64,000 nucleotides of DNA from Blasia pusilla (taxonomy: Eukaryota > Marchantiophyta > Marchantiopsida > Blasiales). A program made the position numbers and the translations under genes. Of the stretch, positions 33,809-47,400 are shown one piece after another; positions within the stretch are counted from its first letter, which is position 1, and each line of letters opens with the position of its first letter. The notes beneath the pieces are model-generated. The model did not search any database. It had not been told where the DNA came from and saw nothing but the letters and a program-made list of their open reading frames with translations. The DNA is taken from the NCBI GenBank assembly GCA_050084515.1, contig CM114273.1, forward strand, positions 15,004,001 through 15,068,000, given 5' to 3'.

Positions 33809-34190
33809 GTTTGGACATTTACGCGATGATATCGTTTATGTGCAGGAAACGTTGTCATACCTACGGACGGGGCGAATCATAGGCGAGGTCGTTAGCTCAT
33901 GAACATGGACCTTAGATAGATGCCAATTTTCATGGTGCCTGAAATGTTTTTACACGCCAAGCACGCTGCAATCTTCCGATCTGTATGCTTATGCGCATGG
34001 AAGTACTTTGTTTAGACATGAACACAATGATCTTATATCGTATATCTGCAGGAAGCTGGGACGTTTTCATACCTACCGATGCGGCGAAGTCCGTAGCTCA
34101 TGAGCATAGATCTTCAATGCAAATCAATTTTCATGGTACCTGAAATTCTTCTTAGACGCTGAGCGCACTGCAAGCTTCCGTTCTGCGTGC
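33809..34190. repeat. Diverged tandem duplication, about 190-bp unit
   Basis: Units at about 33809-33990 and 34011-34190 share TTTATGTGCAGGAA / TATCTGCAGGAA, TCATACCTACGGA/CGA, GTTAGCTCATGA / GTAGCTCATGAGCAT, CAATTTTCATGGT and CTTCCG-TCTG-TGC. No frame is shared. Confidence 0.65.
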
Positions 34191-34418
34191 AGTCAGCATC
34201 TATTTTGCGACTTCGTAAAATAGATATTTTCATACTGTGTAGCCAGCCATAGGATGTTCTTGGATGTCAACCTCAAAGACTAACTTCGTTGCAGCATTCG
34301 GGACTCGTTACAACCACAACCAATTCGTAATCGATACGCAATTCGTCCAAGCATAGAAAGCAAATGAAACAAAGCACATATTTGGTTGTGTAAGCAGTTC
34401 GCATGGAAATTCAAGAAA

Positions 34419-34450
34419 CCTCGGAATTTTCCAGGAGCCAAATTCCGAGG
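34419..34450. repeat. Perfect inverted repeat, 11-bp arms
   Basis: CCTCGGAATTT at 34419-34429 and AAATTCCGAGG at 34440-34450 around a 10-nt loop. Confidence 0.7.
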
Positions 34451-34466
34451 TACCTCAAAGTTCAAT

Positions 34467-34527
34467 TTACCGTGGAATTTCTACACAGTACCGTGCAAGA
34501 CGGTACTGCGTAGAAATTCCATGGTAA
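34467..34527. repeat. Near-perfect inverted repeat, 28-bp arms
   Basis: The left arm (34467-34494) and right arm (34500-34527) differ at two positions and flank a 5-nt loop, GCAAG. The adjoining smaller inverted repeat shares the GGAATTT core. It could be a foldback insertion or a small-RNA hairpin; neither is shown. Confidence 0.7.
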
Positions 34528-35800
34528 TAACAATACTCTATCTAGTTCTTTGATTCTAAAACCTTTTAACCTAAATCAGAAATTTATCACCCGCACTAAA
34601 CCCTAAAAATGCCTCCAGAAGATTCCAGAGATACACACAAGTGACAATCATTGAGGATGTCGGACTCTCCTGCTCCTACTCAAACGCAAATCGACACAAC
34701 GGCTAATTCTTCTCCTCACAAACCATCTCCATTGTCATCTAAAGCACTCATCGCGCCTCTAACATACATACATAAGCATACATGAACGTCTCTTCTTTGA
34801 CAGACTACATAAAAGCGGCCAAGATTGAGTAAAACGACCAGCAATTTCCTCGTCTATGGAGTGTAACCAACAGCCAGAACACTGTCGGGTATCGCAAGGC
34901 GCCATCATCGCTAATGACGGAAAACATCCTCACGTCTGTATGAACCAACCCCATGATAGGAGAGGCAGACGATTACGTTCTTTCTCACTTCCCACTCCTA
35001 CAATGCAAATTCAAAATGCAACTTGCACTTCCCACAGTACGATGGATAGAAACGGATCAATGATAAGAAGGGAAGAACTATGGATACGTAACATCGAAAT
35101 CCATTTAAAACACGAAACATAAGTCGCAGCACAACTAGACGATCCGTGCAGTGCGCAAAACAGAAACAGACCATTGGCAGGATGAGAAACTCTATCGATC
35201 GTCCATATCCGCATGTCGGTGAAACCACGGAGAAAGCAGGAAAAAAATTAGCCCGCACTTCAATGTGACCATCCGTAGGCAAATACGCCACACATCATCT
35301 CAAGAATCTTTCCACGCCGCAAGCGCTCCCAAGCGGACGACAAAGACCGCCACCAACTCCGTGATCAATCCTTGCACGGTTCTCCAGGACTCCCCTATAA
35401 GCTAAAGCTGAAATTGCAAGTGGAGGGAGTAGCACCTACAGAAAACTGTCTGCGAGCGCCTCCTGCGCTCAGCCAGAAAGGGGATCGAGAATGCCATGAA
35501 ATGATGATGAACGATCACAGTGGAAAACGAGGCAATAAAAGCAAAAAGTTGAAGCAAAGTCGACTACCTCACCAAAAATGGCGACGTCTCACGAAGATCG
35601 GACTCTAAAGAAACTGCTCCAATTAGAAGTGTCTCTACAATTGGAGGTAGAGGCTTCTGCGGCTAGCGGCGGAGCTATACGTAGCGGTGAGTTTGGTGTT
35701 CGGACCTCGAGAACAAGAAGATGATGATTGATTGATTGCCTCTGTGAGACTCACTGGAAGTGCTCTGTCTTTGCAATCAGTCTGGATAGATTGATTAGTC

Positions 35801-36686
35801 GGTTATTTATGCGCGACTGCCAGTGGACAGGGAAGGCTGACTGTCTGCAAGTGCTCACGGAGAGCGGGCTGGCTGACAGTGGGAAGTGAAAGCCATTTAT
35901 GGTTTGCGCTTGGAAATCGATGGTTGCGGAAGGGAGGCAATGCGTCAGTGCGTGATTGATGGGGAACTAACTACGCAATTCCTCACCATCGCGTAATTGA
36001 TACTCACGAACATCTCATTTCCGATTCCCGCTTTACCTAGGAAGCTTCAAGATCCGCACATCTACACTACATCCAACGACCGGAAGCTTGTGGCGAATGC
36101 CTCAGATCGGGAAAAGCTGCGGAAAAGGTAGAAGAAGAAAATGTGGGGAGATGGAGGAATTCGTGAAGGGGTTCGGGGAAGTTTTGGAAATGAATGATTT
36201 TCTTGGTGATCGCGGATAGATCTACTTCCCTCCGGAGCTATGTCTTCATGAGCGTTCTGTGGTGATCCCAAGTAAGCAATTCGGGTGCAGCATCTGCATA
36301 GATTCTCTGGACTCGTAATCCTCTTGCCGATTTTTCAGGTTTTTCCACTGCAGCTCGATTTCCTGAATGTGTTTTTGCAAGCGCTCCTTTTTGAGTCGTA
36401 GTAGAGATGCATCGCAAAATTTCGAGTATTCGTCCCAGGAATTCTTCAACGATGTCACCGAAGACCATCAGAACCGGTGAGTTCCACTCTTGGAGCACGT
36501 ATTATAGTGACGATATTCACTTTCATGAAGCCCAGTAGCTCCCAGGAGGATCTGCAAAACTTAATCCTCAAAAAAAGTAATCTCCCCCTTAAAACCTCCC
36601 AGATTTCCACGTCTGATACCTACTCCGTCTGTCTCTGCTCACATTATAGAGATCTGAAGGGCTGAAAATCGAGGGAGATAATTGAG
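35801..36686 (+). promoter_or_regulatory. Upstream region of the transporter gene
   Basis: The 5' flank of the transporter. A CT-rich stretch precedes the start ATG at 36687. No defined promoter element can be claimed. A lysine-rich coiled-coil-like frame lies on - at 36246-36458 but lacks an ATG and has a stop just upstream, so I do not call it a gene. Confidence 0.35.
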
Positions 36687-38690
36687 ATGGATCGCTCCAA
36701 AGACGAGGGGGCTCTCGATTTGGACAGCAGCAACGGAATTGAATCTGTGCTCGACGATCTGGACTTCCAAGGGACTCAGGATGAGAAATACCACCGGCTG
36801 TCGTCAAGCACAAGCAGAGGCGGCGAGGGCCGCACGAAATTGAACAAGTATTCTGTCAAGTGCGCTCTTCTGGGATCTCTCAACTCTATACTATTGGGCT
36901 ATGGTAATTGGACTCACTCTGGCAGTATTCCAGTGCATTTAGTTCTCCGTCTGTCGATGCGGATCCCATATGAACCGGTCTATCAATATTGGGAAGAGTT
37001 ACCCGCTTTATGAAGAAATGTTGTGTTGGAAGAAGGATCCATCAGACGAATCCATTTGAATTCGCTTCTCGATCGATGGTTCGGGCCGCCGTTAATGAAC
37101 GTTGTTGTTTATATGGAAGGCCATTCGAAAAGCTTCTGCATTCTAAGTAGGATTCCTTCCTCAATCCTGAGTTGTGATTTGATCGGTCCCTGCTACGAAA
37201 TTGCAGATATTGGCATTATGAGTGGAGCTGCACTCTACGTAAAAGACGATTTCCGTCTCGACCAGTTTCATGTGGAGCTGCTGGTCGGGTCATTGAACTT
37301 AGTTTCCCTCATAGGCGCGGGTTGTTCTGGCAGAGTTGCAGATGCTGTGGGGCGGAGATGGACGATGGTAGCGGCAGCCTTGTTTTTCTTATTGGGTTCT
37401 CTGGTCATGGGATTCGCCGTAAACTATGGATTCCTTCTGGGTGGTCGATTGTTGGCGGGAATCGGGGTGGGGATCGCTTTGATGGTAGCTCCAGTTTACA
37501 ATGCGGAGGTGTCCCCAGCCAACAGTCGAGGTTCGCTGGTATCTCTTCCGGAGATTTTCATCAACGTTGGGATTGTGCTGGGCTATATTTGCAGCTACAT
37601 ATTTTCCGGAGCGCCCGAGAACATCAATTGGAGATTCATGTTGGGCCTCGGGGCAGTTCCAGCTGTTCTGATGATTGGGGGTGCCCTCTTGATGCCGGAG
37701 TCGCCTCGCTGGCTCGTGATGCAAAATCGTTTGCACGAAGCGCAGACGGTGCTTCTCAGGACCTCTGAAGATGAAGTCGAGGCAGATCTGAGGCTGGCCG
37801 AAATTTTGGCGGCCACCGGGCAAACCATTGGAGCAGAGGAACGATCCGGAAAGTACCGAGAGGCGGGGACTGTGGGCAGGAGCAGTGATGAGCAGATTAA
37901 GAGAAAAGGAGAAGGTGTCTGGCGAGAATTACTGCGTCCGACTCCTGCTGTACGGCGGATGCTTGTTTTGGCGCTGGGCATCCAATTTTTCCAGCAAGCA
38001 ACTGGAATCGACGCAACTGTGTACTACAGCCCGGCAGTCTTCAGTGGAGCCGGATTGACAGGCAAAGCGGCGAGCATTGGGGCAACAATCGCCGTTGGCG
38101 TGTGCAAAACCGGATTCATTCTCGTGGCGACAGTTTGGCTCGACAAGGTCGGTCGCCGGCCACTGCTCCTGTCGAGTATCATCGGCATGACTGTGTCTCT
38201 GGCCCTCCTGGCTGTCGGTTTTCAGACCATTGGCGTAACCAGGGCTCCAAAACATGTGTTACCTAACGGCTTAGCAGCAGCCCCTCTCGTCGATCCACAT
38301 GAACCCAGACTAGCACCGGCGTTGGCCATAGTGGCCATTTGCTCCTATGTTTCCTTCTTTTCGGTAGGAATGGGCCCGATCAACTGGGTCATAACCTCTG
38401 AGATCTTCCCGCAAAGACTCCGAGCGCAGGCCATGGGCCTAGGTATTGTCGTCAACAGGGTCGCTAGTGCCACAGTAGCTCTGACTTTCTTGAGTTTGAA
38501 TGATACCATCACTCTTGCCGGGACATTTTGCGTCTTTGCGGCGATGGGGCTGCTAGGTTCTATCTTCATATACTTATTCCTGCCGGAGACGAAAGGGAAA
38601 ACACTCGAAGATATTGCAAAGCTTTTCGACAGGGAGGGAGACGCGCGGAATGCTGTTCTTCTGGAGCTCGGATCTAGGGCTGCTACGTGA
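36687..38690 (+). CDS. Polyol/monosaccharide transporter, MFS sugar porter (PLT-like)
   Basis: Two exons: 36687-36903 and 37207-38690, intron 36904-37206 (GTAATT...TTGCAG). Splicing joins LLGY to DIGIMSGA, restoring the signature GYDIG-MSGA after the first membrane helix of PLT proteins. The product is 566 residues, slightly longer than the usual 500-540. Other motifs: GRRWTM, the first half-repeat signature; PESPRWL; QFFQQATGIDATVYYSP; DKVGRRPLL; GPINWVITSEIFPQRLRAQ; PETKGKTLEDIAKLF near the end. Twelve membrane helices are expected. It should carry polyols or monosaccharides with protons across the plasma membrane; the substrate is not determinable. The acidic, serine-rich N-terminus (about 65 residues) is cytosolic. 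Confidence 0.92.
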
Positions 38691-40466
38691 ACGCACGAGT
38701 ACCTCTTCGAGGCAAGCTTGGGGATTTTTCACTCAGGTGCCTTACCACTATCATTTTAACGAACAAGTTGAGGACGTTTCGATCCTAGAGCCGTAGACAT
38801 CCTTCCCTGACAAATTTAAGCTTGAATCAGAGGGTAAGACGACAATACCTCTTTGCTAAACCGTTCCCTCGAGGCACATGTTTAGGATAATTAAGGAGGG
38901 TTTTCGTGACTGTAGAAGCGCATACTCCACTCAGATTGTAACAGTGGGAGCGTTTCGGAGTCTTGAAGAGGTGACGCTCGACTCCTGACACTTACCCGGC
39001 ATAAGACACTTGGCGGTAATGCATTCCTGTATTAGTACCTTCGCATCATACACTGGTTTACAGACAAATAAATTCGCACTTTCAGTATGCTCCTCGTGCC
39101 ACATTCCATCTTTTACATCTCTCTGCCAAGTGTACACAAGGGATTTGCGCCAGTCATCACAAGATTTCAGAAAGTGCAATATGGTAAGTAATTTGACTTG
39201 TCTACACGAAACCTTCGAATTATCAAATGTGTTCAGCATCTGAAGACTTGTACATTTACAGATTGAAAACTGTTCCGTTCATATATAATCCGATAGGTCT
39301 GCGGACTTCTTTACGGAAAAACTTTACAGAAAGCATTTTACTCCGCACTGAAGCCAAAGCTTCCAGACTACCGCCAAGATAATCCACGTTCACTTCCATC
39401 CTCTTTACCTCTCCTTCAAAATCAACGGCCTCCTCGACCTTGCAATCAGTCATCACCACACCGTTTCATCTTCAATATTGCACATCCAGGTACTAGGCAT
39501 TCCCTGTCAGGCTTCCACTACCCCCGGTTCACTTCCGGCACCTTGATAAACCTAGTCCTGATCAACCTACTGTCAACCAATCCCTGCACCAAGTCCACTA
39601 AATGCCTAATACTCCTACACCTAATTGCCTAGTCAAACCTGCGTTCAATCCACAGTTTCCATCCGTCTTGAACACCCATCGTTCAATGATTGCCACTCAA
39701 CCCACCCCCAACACGCCTAGCTCTGGGAACAGGGGCATGCTCAAACTGTAGGTCTGCTTCTTCAACATGAACAGTACTTTTGAGATTCAATGTTTTAAAC
39801 GCCAAATCTTAGTGCTTTCTGCCTCTTCCACACTAAGGCTCTAGGTAGCAGGGCACCCTTAACATTGAGGCAAGATTTTGGAGCCCAATTCGGTTTCTGT
39901 GTAGGTAAACACTTCAAAATTAGTCCAGACGTAAAGCAAGTTTGGAACATTTACCTTCCTGATTGTGAATTTTATCGCCATATCTCATCACCGGGAAATT
40001 AATGCACTTCATCACCATGCTATTTACTTTCATTTCTAATATTTGCCATGTAAACACATGGATCTATCAAAATCGCCATGGGCGGGAAAGTAGAGAATTT
40101 AGTCCGTTTTCCATCTTCAAATGTTGGTGAAACATCACGAGCCCAATGCAGGTTAGAATCAAAGGTCATACCTCGGAGTCGCTTGTTCTGTACATGATCT
40201 CACACTTCGTGCAAGAGCATGTGTAATGAAGATTTCATTAGTCTTTCTTCAGTCCTGTAGTTTATACGTAGTTGAATCAGAAAACGTCAGCAGACAACCA
40301 ACACTAACGACTACTAAATCAGGAACCCTACTGGGTAGTCCAGCCCTCATGGCATGATGGCTAGCTAGCAAAGGTGTCTGGCAAATTAAAAAGGCCATAA
40401 TGTTAGTAAATTGAAGCAAATCATTCCAAACGGTCACCCAGATAGCTTGATTATCAAGCATGTTAG
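38691..40466. other. Intergenic region between convergent genes
   Basis: Both genes end toward this 1.8-kb stretch, so it holds their 3' UTRs and polyadenylation signals. Only short frames are present; no gene is recognised. Confidence 0.55.
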
Positions 40467-41457
40467 TTAACTTTCAATTTGAACATTTTGAGAAAAATGA
40501 GCAATGTTTGCACCTTCGGGCCATGACTTAGGTTTAGCACCGGGTGTTACCAACTCGCTATCTTTCGTCCTAGAACTCAACTTTGGGTCCATCCTAACTA
40601 GCTTCTCTGGCTGCAACAGATCTACATCTATGTGATCACTAGGCCTTCTGTCCCCAGGGGTTCGAGGATGTACCTTCCGAATTGACGAAGGAAAATGTAA
40701 AGACGAAACTGCACGACCAGTAGCCGGCAATGACACTCCAGTTATAACTATTTCATCATCACTCCCCCCCACACCCAGATCCTCAAATGCAGGGCCGACA
40801 TCAGGGGACAGACTTCCAGCATCCACCAGTGGACTGACCTGACGAGCACTCTCGACAGTGACAGCTTCAATGTTCCTAATCTCCACACTTTGAGTGGCAG
40901 ATGAGCCACCCATTATCTTCTTCTCCTTTGTACCAAAAGGAGACTCTCCAAACTTCACTTTAGCAGTTTTGACTTTGGACTTCCCTAGAGATGACTTAAT
41001 AGCAGTTGATATGCTGATCTCTTTCCGTTCCTTCCTTATCAAAGACCCCGCTGTCACTGGACCCATATTGTGACTATAATTCTTCTCCCCAGAGTTTTGT
41101 CTATGTTCTTGTTCCTCCTGTGCAGCATGCTCCTCATCACCACCATTTGTAGGCCCTGAAGAGTGGCGAGAGGCTGTCCCAGAGTTGCTGTCCTGCCGAG
41201 CAACTGAATCAAGTTGTATTGCCCCATTGCTTGAAACAGATGGTTTCAAGACAACCATTAAACTGGCATCAACCGTGGTCTTTTTACTTGCCTTTGGAAT
41301 CCGTGGCTGCTTTTGTTTAGGTTGTTTACTTGAATCTGCTGGTGGAGGACGCTTCTTTGGCTTCACTTTGTAAGGCATACCAGCAGAACCCAACCCATAT
41401 GCAGCGGCTGCAGCCCAGTCATACACACCCGCTCCCCATCCGCCGTTTGTTGCCGCC
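40467..41457 (-). CDS. PIE1 last exon, low-complexity tail
   Basis: Begins ATNGGWGAGVYDWAAAAAYG and ends at TAA (40469-40467). Lys/Pro-rich (KVKPKKRPPPADSSKQPKQKQ), then Ser-rich without a recognised domain. Probably disordered and nuclear. Confidence 0.8.
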
Positions 41458-44400
41458 CTGTATTTTCAACCAGGTAAAGGCAACAACAAAATTACAATTG
41501 GGAAAAAATTACAATTGCAAAGTTGTAACATATGAATTGTAACATGCCCTGGTAACTTCCATCCAAGTTGAGATGATATTCAAAGAAAACATTTATAACA
41601 CCAGAACAACCATACATGAAATTAAACCCATAAGTTTTGAACTGTTCCAGTAAAAAGATGTGCGAAAAAAAAAAATATCAGGGTAAGGTTGAGAACTTCA
41701 GGATTCAAATCAACAAAAGCTTTGCCAAATTAAGGGGAAGTGTAAAGTGCCTGAAACTAAGTTTAAGTGAGAATACTAGTGTTTCCAACTATATCTCTTT
41801 GTCCTAAGTGAGGTAAGGCAAGCCCACCGGCAGATAGCAGGACTACAACAGAGGGGCCCACGTTTATACATTTTCTATTGGTATCCCAACTGGTTGACCT
41901 ATTTTCCATCCACACCTTGCACACTTCATCCTCCATCGACCCTTCATCAAGTTGTAGATGTGAGTGTAAAATGTTAAACTTTCGAGATCCCTCAAAATGG
42001 GAGCTACAACCTCATAGTCTTCAAACTATCTCTTTTGAGGCCCCAGCCAACTATTTTGACACAGGTTCATTTACTTCTCTTAAGGTTAAGATTTAGTGCC
42101 AAAGCAGATCCTTCTCAAAGAAAGAAGTTTAGAAATTGACATGACAACCGTTTCTTCTGATAGCTGGCTGGCTACCACAAATCCCCAGAGGCATTCTGCT
42201 CACTATTCAGATTAGTTTCTTTAGATGACAAATCTCGATAGTCTTTGCTCATCTAGATCATCATCAGGTGGGATTTTGAACTGCCTTCACATGTATATCT
42301 CTAATATAACCATCCACAAATACTTTTCCTCATAGCATGTATGTACCTGAATCGCTGCTCTGCAGCATTTTCTGCAAAGCTTCGCAACGCATGGTCAGGG
42401 CAAACAGCTGGGTCATTTGCTGACATGAATCCAAGAAAATTATGGACAGGAAGAAAAGGCGTTCTGTGTTCTGATGTAAGTGGTTCTAATCCAGCTGGAG
42501 GCATTAGACCTGTATCTGCTTCCAAATAATCTAGTATGCTGAACTTCTCATCCAGCAGCTTAGACTCGGCGTCAGCTGATTGTTCCTGTGGAGGACTGTC
42601 TGCCACAGTCCTATTCTCCTCTGGTTCCATCTCCAAGTCTTCACCAACACCAGCCAGCGCCTCATCAAGCAAGGAAACTAAGTCTCCAGTAGATCTCCTG
42701 ATCGAAGTTGTATTTCCTGAGGGAGATGATAGGAGAGGTGGTTCCAACTTCAAAAGACAAGAAAGACTTGTACCCTTAGGGGAAATTATTTGCATATTTA
42801 CTGCAACACCAAGCTCATCTATTTCTCTCTGTTTCCGAGCATGCTGATTGCGAACAGCAGTCAAAACTGCTGCAAAATGGCGCTGCAAGAGTGGTTCACT
42901 GTCTGGCAGCTGCAGAACAACCTCCAGCAGTCGCTTGGTGTGCTCCTGGTTATCAACCAAAATTCACAAACTTTAGAATATTCCATTCATGTTAATCACA
43001 AATTCTCCAAACTCGTCACAAGCCAAAAGATAGGAAGAGTAGACACTGATCCAGCCAGACATTTGACAAATATTGTGAGGCACAAAAAAGTACTACTAAG
43101 AGTAATTTGAATGAAACATGAATCCCCATATCCACAACCAAGCATCCACACTGAAGTGTAATTTGATTCCCTAGTATGGCTTTCCAGAAAAGCACTCGTG
43201 TTTCATACCTCGGTAACCTTCACATGTGCATTTGTGGCTGCACTCAGTGCATTTTTTTCACTCGTAGGATCACCACTAGCAGCAGCAGCAGCATTCTGGG
43301 CCAGGAGCTGTCGAAATCTCTCTCTGCAATGCATGGGATGGCGATGCCGGCCTCTGTAGACACTACCATCCGGTATTCCTGCCAATGCATCACTCGCTAA
43401 CAGCCAGTTCCCTCCATACTCATGCACAACAGCACACAACACAGCATCTTCTGCAGAGGTCCAAAGATCCGCAGAAGGAACATGCTCCTGTGTCTTTGCA
43501 CCATCCTTCTTTCGTTCTTTTTCCAACATGATGAGAGGCCCTTTCTTGAGTGGAAGTGCCATGATTGATATCTTTCCTCCAGGCTTTTTCTTTGCACTAC
43601 TCAGAGATGTTGGAGATTTTGATCTTCTATCCATAGCATCTGAATCAAGACCTTCTTCATCACTTCCTCCACCAGAGGGTTCAAATTCAGACAATTTCTT
43701 GGAGAAGATGCTCTTATTAACTGATATTCGGTCTTTCAAATGATCTTTCTTCATCTTCTTTTGATGCATCTCTGTCAAAATTTCTTCCTCCAGTAACTTA
43801 GGAGCCTTGCGCTTCCTCTGCGAGGGGCTTCGAGATGGGAGGGAAGACATTTCAAACTGTGGATCACTGTAGTTTTCATCCTTATCGATATTTCTCCTTA
43901 AGATCACAAGATCATCAGAGGCGAGAGAACCCTTCTTCAGCGACTTAAACTTGGCCTTCTTCAACTTCTTCATGGACTTTGACTTCACTTTGAAGTTCTC
44001 AGTTCCTACTACTGTCGAGGCAGCTTCAGCAACAGCCCTGCTATACAAAGAGAGCCAGTGAATGCCAAATGCAGCACTTCAATATTAAGATGGCTATCAC
44101 GTCTGAAACATTCAAGGTAATTCAAAAAGCACACAAACTCCTCAAATGAGAATCCAAAATTTTGAAAAATAAACCTACTCTTAAACCTCATCGGCCCTCC
44201 CAGTATACTTCCCAAAAAGGAATTATCCTTTTCTTTATACAAACATTCCTCAACATAGAAATTAGCCTTATTGGGTCACTACTGTTGATTATCCTCTGTG
44301 TACTACAACACTGTTGGAAACAACAATTATACCTGTCAGCATCTCTCATTTCCTCTTCCATAGCTTCCCACTCAAGTTGCCTCTGATTTTCCTGCACAGC

Positions 44401-47400
44401 ATTGTATCCAAAATAGTATCCAGAAGGAGGCCCCACAAATGAACATACTTCATGATAAATATGTTAATGCAAAGTTCCATGCGAGTGGAAATTTTGAAAA
44501 AGCATCAAAAGAACATAATTGACCAAGACAAAAATACCTGTTGCTGGGCTAAAACCTCCACCTGTTGACGATAAGCTTCATTTGCGAAGGCAGTGTCCCA
44601 ACCTGACAGGATAGCACATCAACAATCATGCACAGAAGACAACAAATGAAATGAACAATTGGCTAAATCTGGGCAACATGGATTCCTTCCTAAAAAATGC
44701 CACTTCTAATATACCAATATGGTCTGACTCAATAGAAAACAGAAAGGGTTGCACAAAAGAATCGACTACCATTACTTACTTTCATAGAATAGAGGTTCAT
44801 TGTCTTCATCAATTTCAGCTTCCAGCTCTTCTTTTAACTTCTCCAGTTTCTCAAGTTCCCACTCCTTCTCCTCAAACAGCACTTGTGCTGCTTCAGAAGC
44901 TTTATCAACTCTAGGGTCCCAGAGTTCCAGAAATCTCATTGCATACCGCTCCACAGGCTGCAGTTGATCCTCGAAAGAGATACTACCCCGTCCTGCAGCA
45001 GCAGCTGCCGCTGCCATCTGTTTTACATCAGCTAACATGTCCATTTCCTCTTCAGCATCTGCAGAAGTAAGAGCAGAGCCTATTTGTGGTACTTCCTCAG
45101 AAGTAACAGCTCGACCACTGCTCTCCAATCCCTCCTTTGAAGCTCCACCAACACCATCTGCTTGATTCTTCACAACCATACTTTTACCTTCTTCCAACTC
45201 CTCTGCTAATTCTTCATCCTCCAGGTTCCCAACAAACACCTCCTCTGTGAACTCCTGGTTTTCTGCTGCCTCTTCTTGCTCCACTTTTTTCATGGCCATG
45301 TAGTCTGCCTCATCCTCTGCATTCTTCAATGCTGCTTCCACATCTGCACTTGAAACTTCTGACGTTTTCACTGCAGTAGCACTTTCCGATTCTACAGAAT
45401 GTACCACCACAGGACCCTTGCCTCCTCCAGCAATCTTCACACCATTGAGGCCAGAAAACAGTTCCATTGGATCCAGCTTTTTGAAGAACTCAGTGTTGTA
45501 TCCACCACTTTGGATGACAAGATCATCCAACAACCGCTTTTGATTTGCCTTCTTCAAAATATTTTCTTCAATGGTGCTCTCACTCACAAGTCTATAGATG
45601 TGGACCTCACGGGTCTGACCAATGCGGTGGCATCTATCCTGGGCTTGTTGGTCCATTGCAGGATTCCAGTCACTATCATAGAAGATGACAGTATCTGCAC
45701 CAACCAAGTTGATACCAACACCACCACTACGGGTTGACAAGATGAACAAGAAAATTTTGGGGTTTGTATTGAACCTTTGCATTAGAATTTGCCGCTGTTC
45801 TGGCTTTGTTGAACCATCCAGCCGCATGTACGTGTAGCCATACAAATTGATGAAGCTCTCCAAAACATCAAGCATTCTTGTCATCTGGGTGAAGATGAGT
45901 GCTCTGTGACCTTCGGACTTCAGACGGCGCAATAGAATGGCCAATTGTTGTAGCTTGCCACAGTCGAACTGCAGAAGCCTCCTGTCTGGGAAAAATAACT
46001 GCCTTCTAACAAATACTGGCCTTAAAGGTTCCAATGAGGAGCTGATTTCCTTATACATGACCGCATCCAAACTTACTGGCAAAAGGACATTTGGGGAAGG
46101 TGGATGACTACACCAGGCCACTGGTGTTGGGGCTCGAGCAGCAGGAATGGAAAAAACAAAAGATTCCACCATACCCATTGATGTTTCAAGCCTTGCCAGG
46201 GGCAGGCGCACAATGTCAGCAACTACAGATGAAAATTCCAAGAAGCGGCGTGGATCAGACCTGATTTTATGGACATCATGAACAGGATCTTCCATTGACA
46301 CACATTTCCTAAGATCAGAACCATATAGAGCCTTCTTTGCACATCGCAATAAGTTTAGCCAGACCAGTGCTGAGACTTTCTCCTTCTTTTGCCTCAGTCT
46401 ATCTGCCCTAAGGACAGCTTGAATCTCTTCTATGATGCCTCGATCCTCACCAGCATCCTGGCTGATACGCTGCTTAGACTGCCAACAATCGTCACCAGTA
46501 CTTGAAAGTTCCTCTATCAAAGCACCACGGGTGCATAAGTCCGTGATCTCGTCACCCTCCCAAGTTGTCATCTCAATTTGGCTCACAAGCAAGTTGAGCT
46601 CTTCTAAGTTCACTTTAGAGAAGGGCCCATTACAAAGCGCACAGCTCACAAGCGAACTGAAATGTAAATTAAAGCCAGCCATATCATACGAAGATACAAT
46701 AGGTCGTCCTTCAAAAAGGTCTGGATGATTGCAAACCTTCCGAAGTTGCATAAGGACATTGATCAAACCAAGGAAGTTTCCACTTGAGAGAGTAGCTTGT
46801 GTATCTGAACTAGCCATAAAATCCTCATACAAATTACGTTGCCTTTTGGAAAGCCTGCAATTTATGACATGTTCATATTTCTGAGGAAGCTGTTTCTCTA
46901 CATCCTTCTTCAGGCGTCGCAGTAAGAAAGGACGCAGTACATTATGCAGTCGGTCAACCACTTCCTTATTAACTTGCTCTTGACCTTCGACCATACCAGT
47001 TATGGGATTGCTGAACCAATCTCGAAACTCCTGATGAGATTGAAAAACGTGAGGCATTAGAAAGTGCATCAGTGACCAAAGCTCCATGAGGTCATTCTGA
47101 AGAGGAGTACCCGTGAGAAGGATTCTCCTCTTCGAGTTGAAATTTAGGAGTGTCTGCCATCGTTGAGATTTCCAATTCTTGATGAGGTGTGCCTCATCCA
47201 ATATGAGATATTTCCACTTCTTCCGCTTGAAGGCCTTGGCATCCTGTATGACTAGCCTGTAAGTTGTAATACAGACATGAAAAGAATTTGGTTTGGACCA
47301 ACCCTGTCTCTTCAATTTTCGCTCCTTAGCACTTCCAAAGTAGGTCAAAATCTTGAAAGCAGGACACCACTTCATGAATTCTGTCTCCCAGTTCAACATG

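Larger units (their letters stand above)
26001..35800. other. Intergenic, no supported gene
   Basis: Base composition is balanced and complex. Every open frame is under 135 codons and lacks recognisable motifs. The stretch contains a dispersed repeat of about 40 bp (27257, 27366, 32556, 32757), a tandem duplication (33809-34190) and three inverted repeats (34199-34224, 34419-34450, 34467-34527). No tRNA or rRNA was recognised. Confidence 0.5.

Noticed and set aside
36246-36458. Lysine-rich coiled-coil-like frame on -
   Set aside because: It has no ATG, a stop lies just upstream and no splice partner is evident.
37023-37206. In-frame extension of the transporter upstream of 37207
   Set aside because: It starts at GTG, lies in the intron, and joining 36903 to 37207 restores the conserved GYDIG motif exactly.
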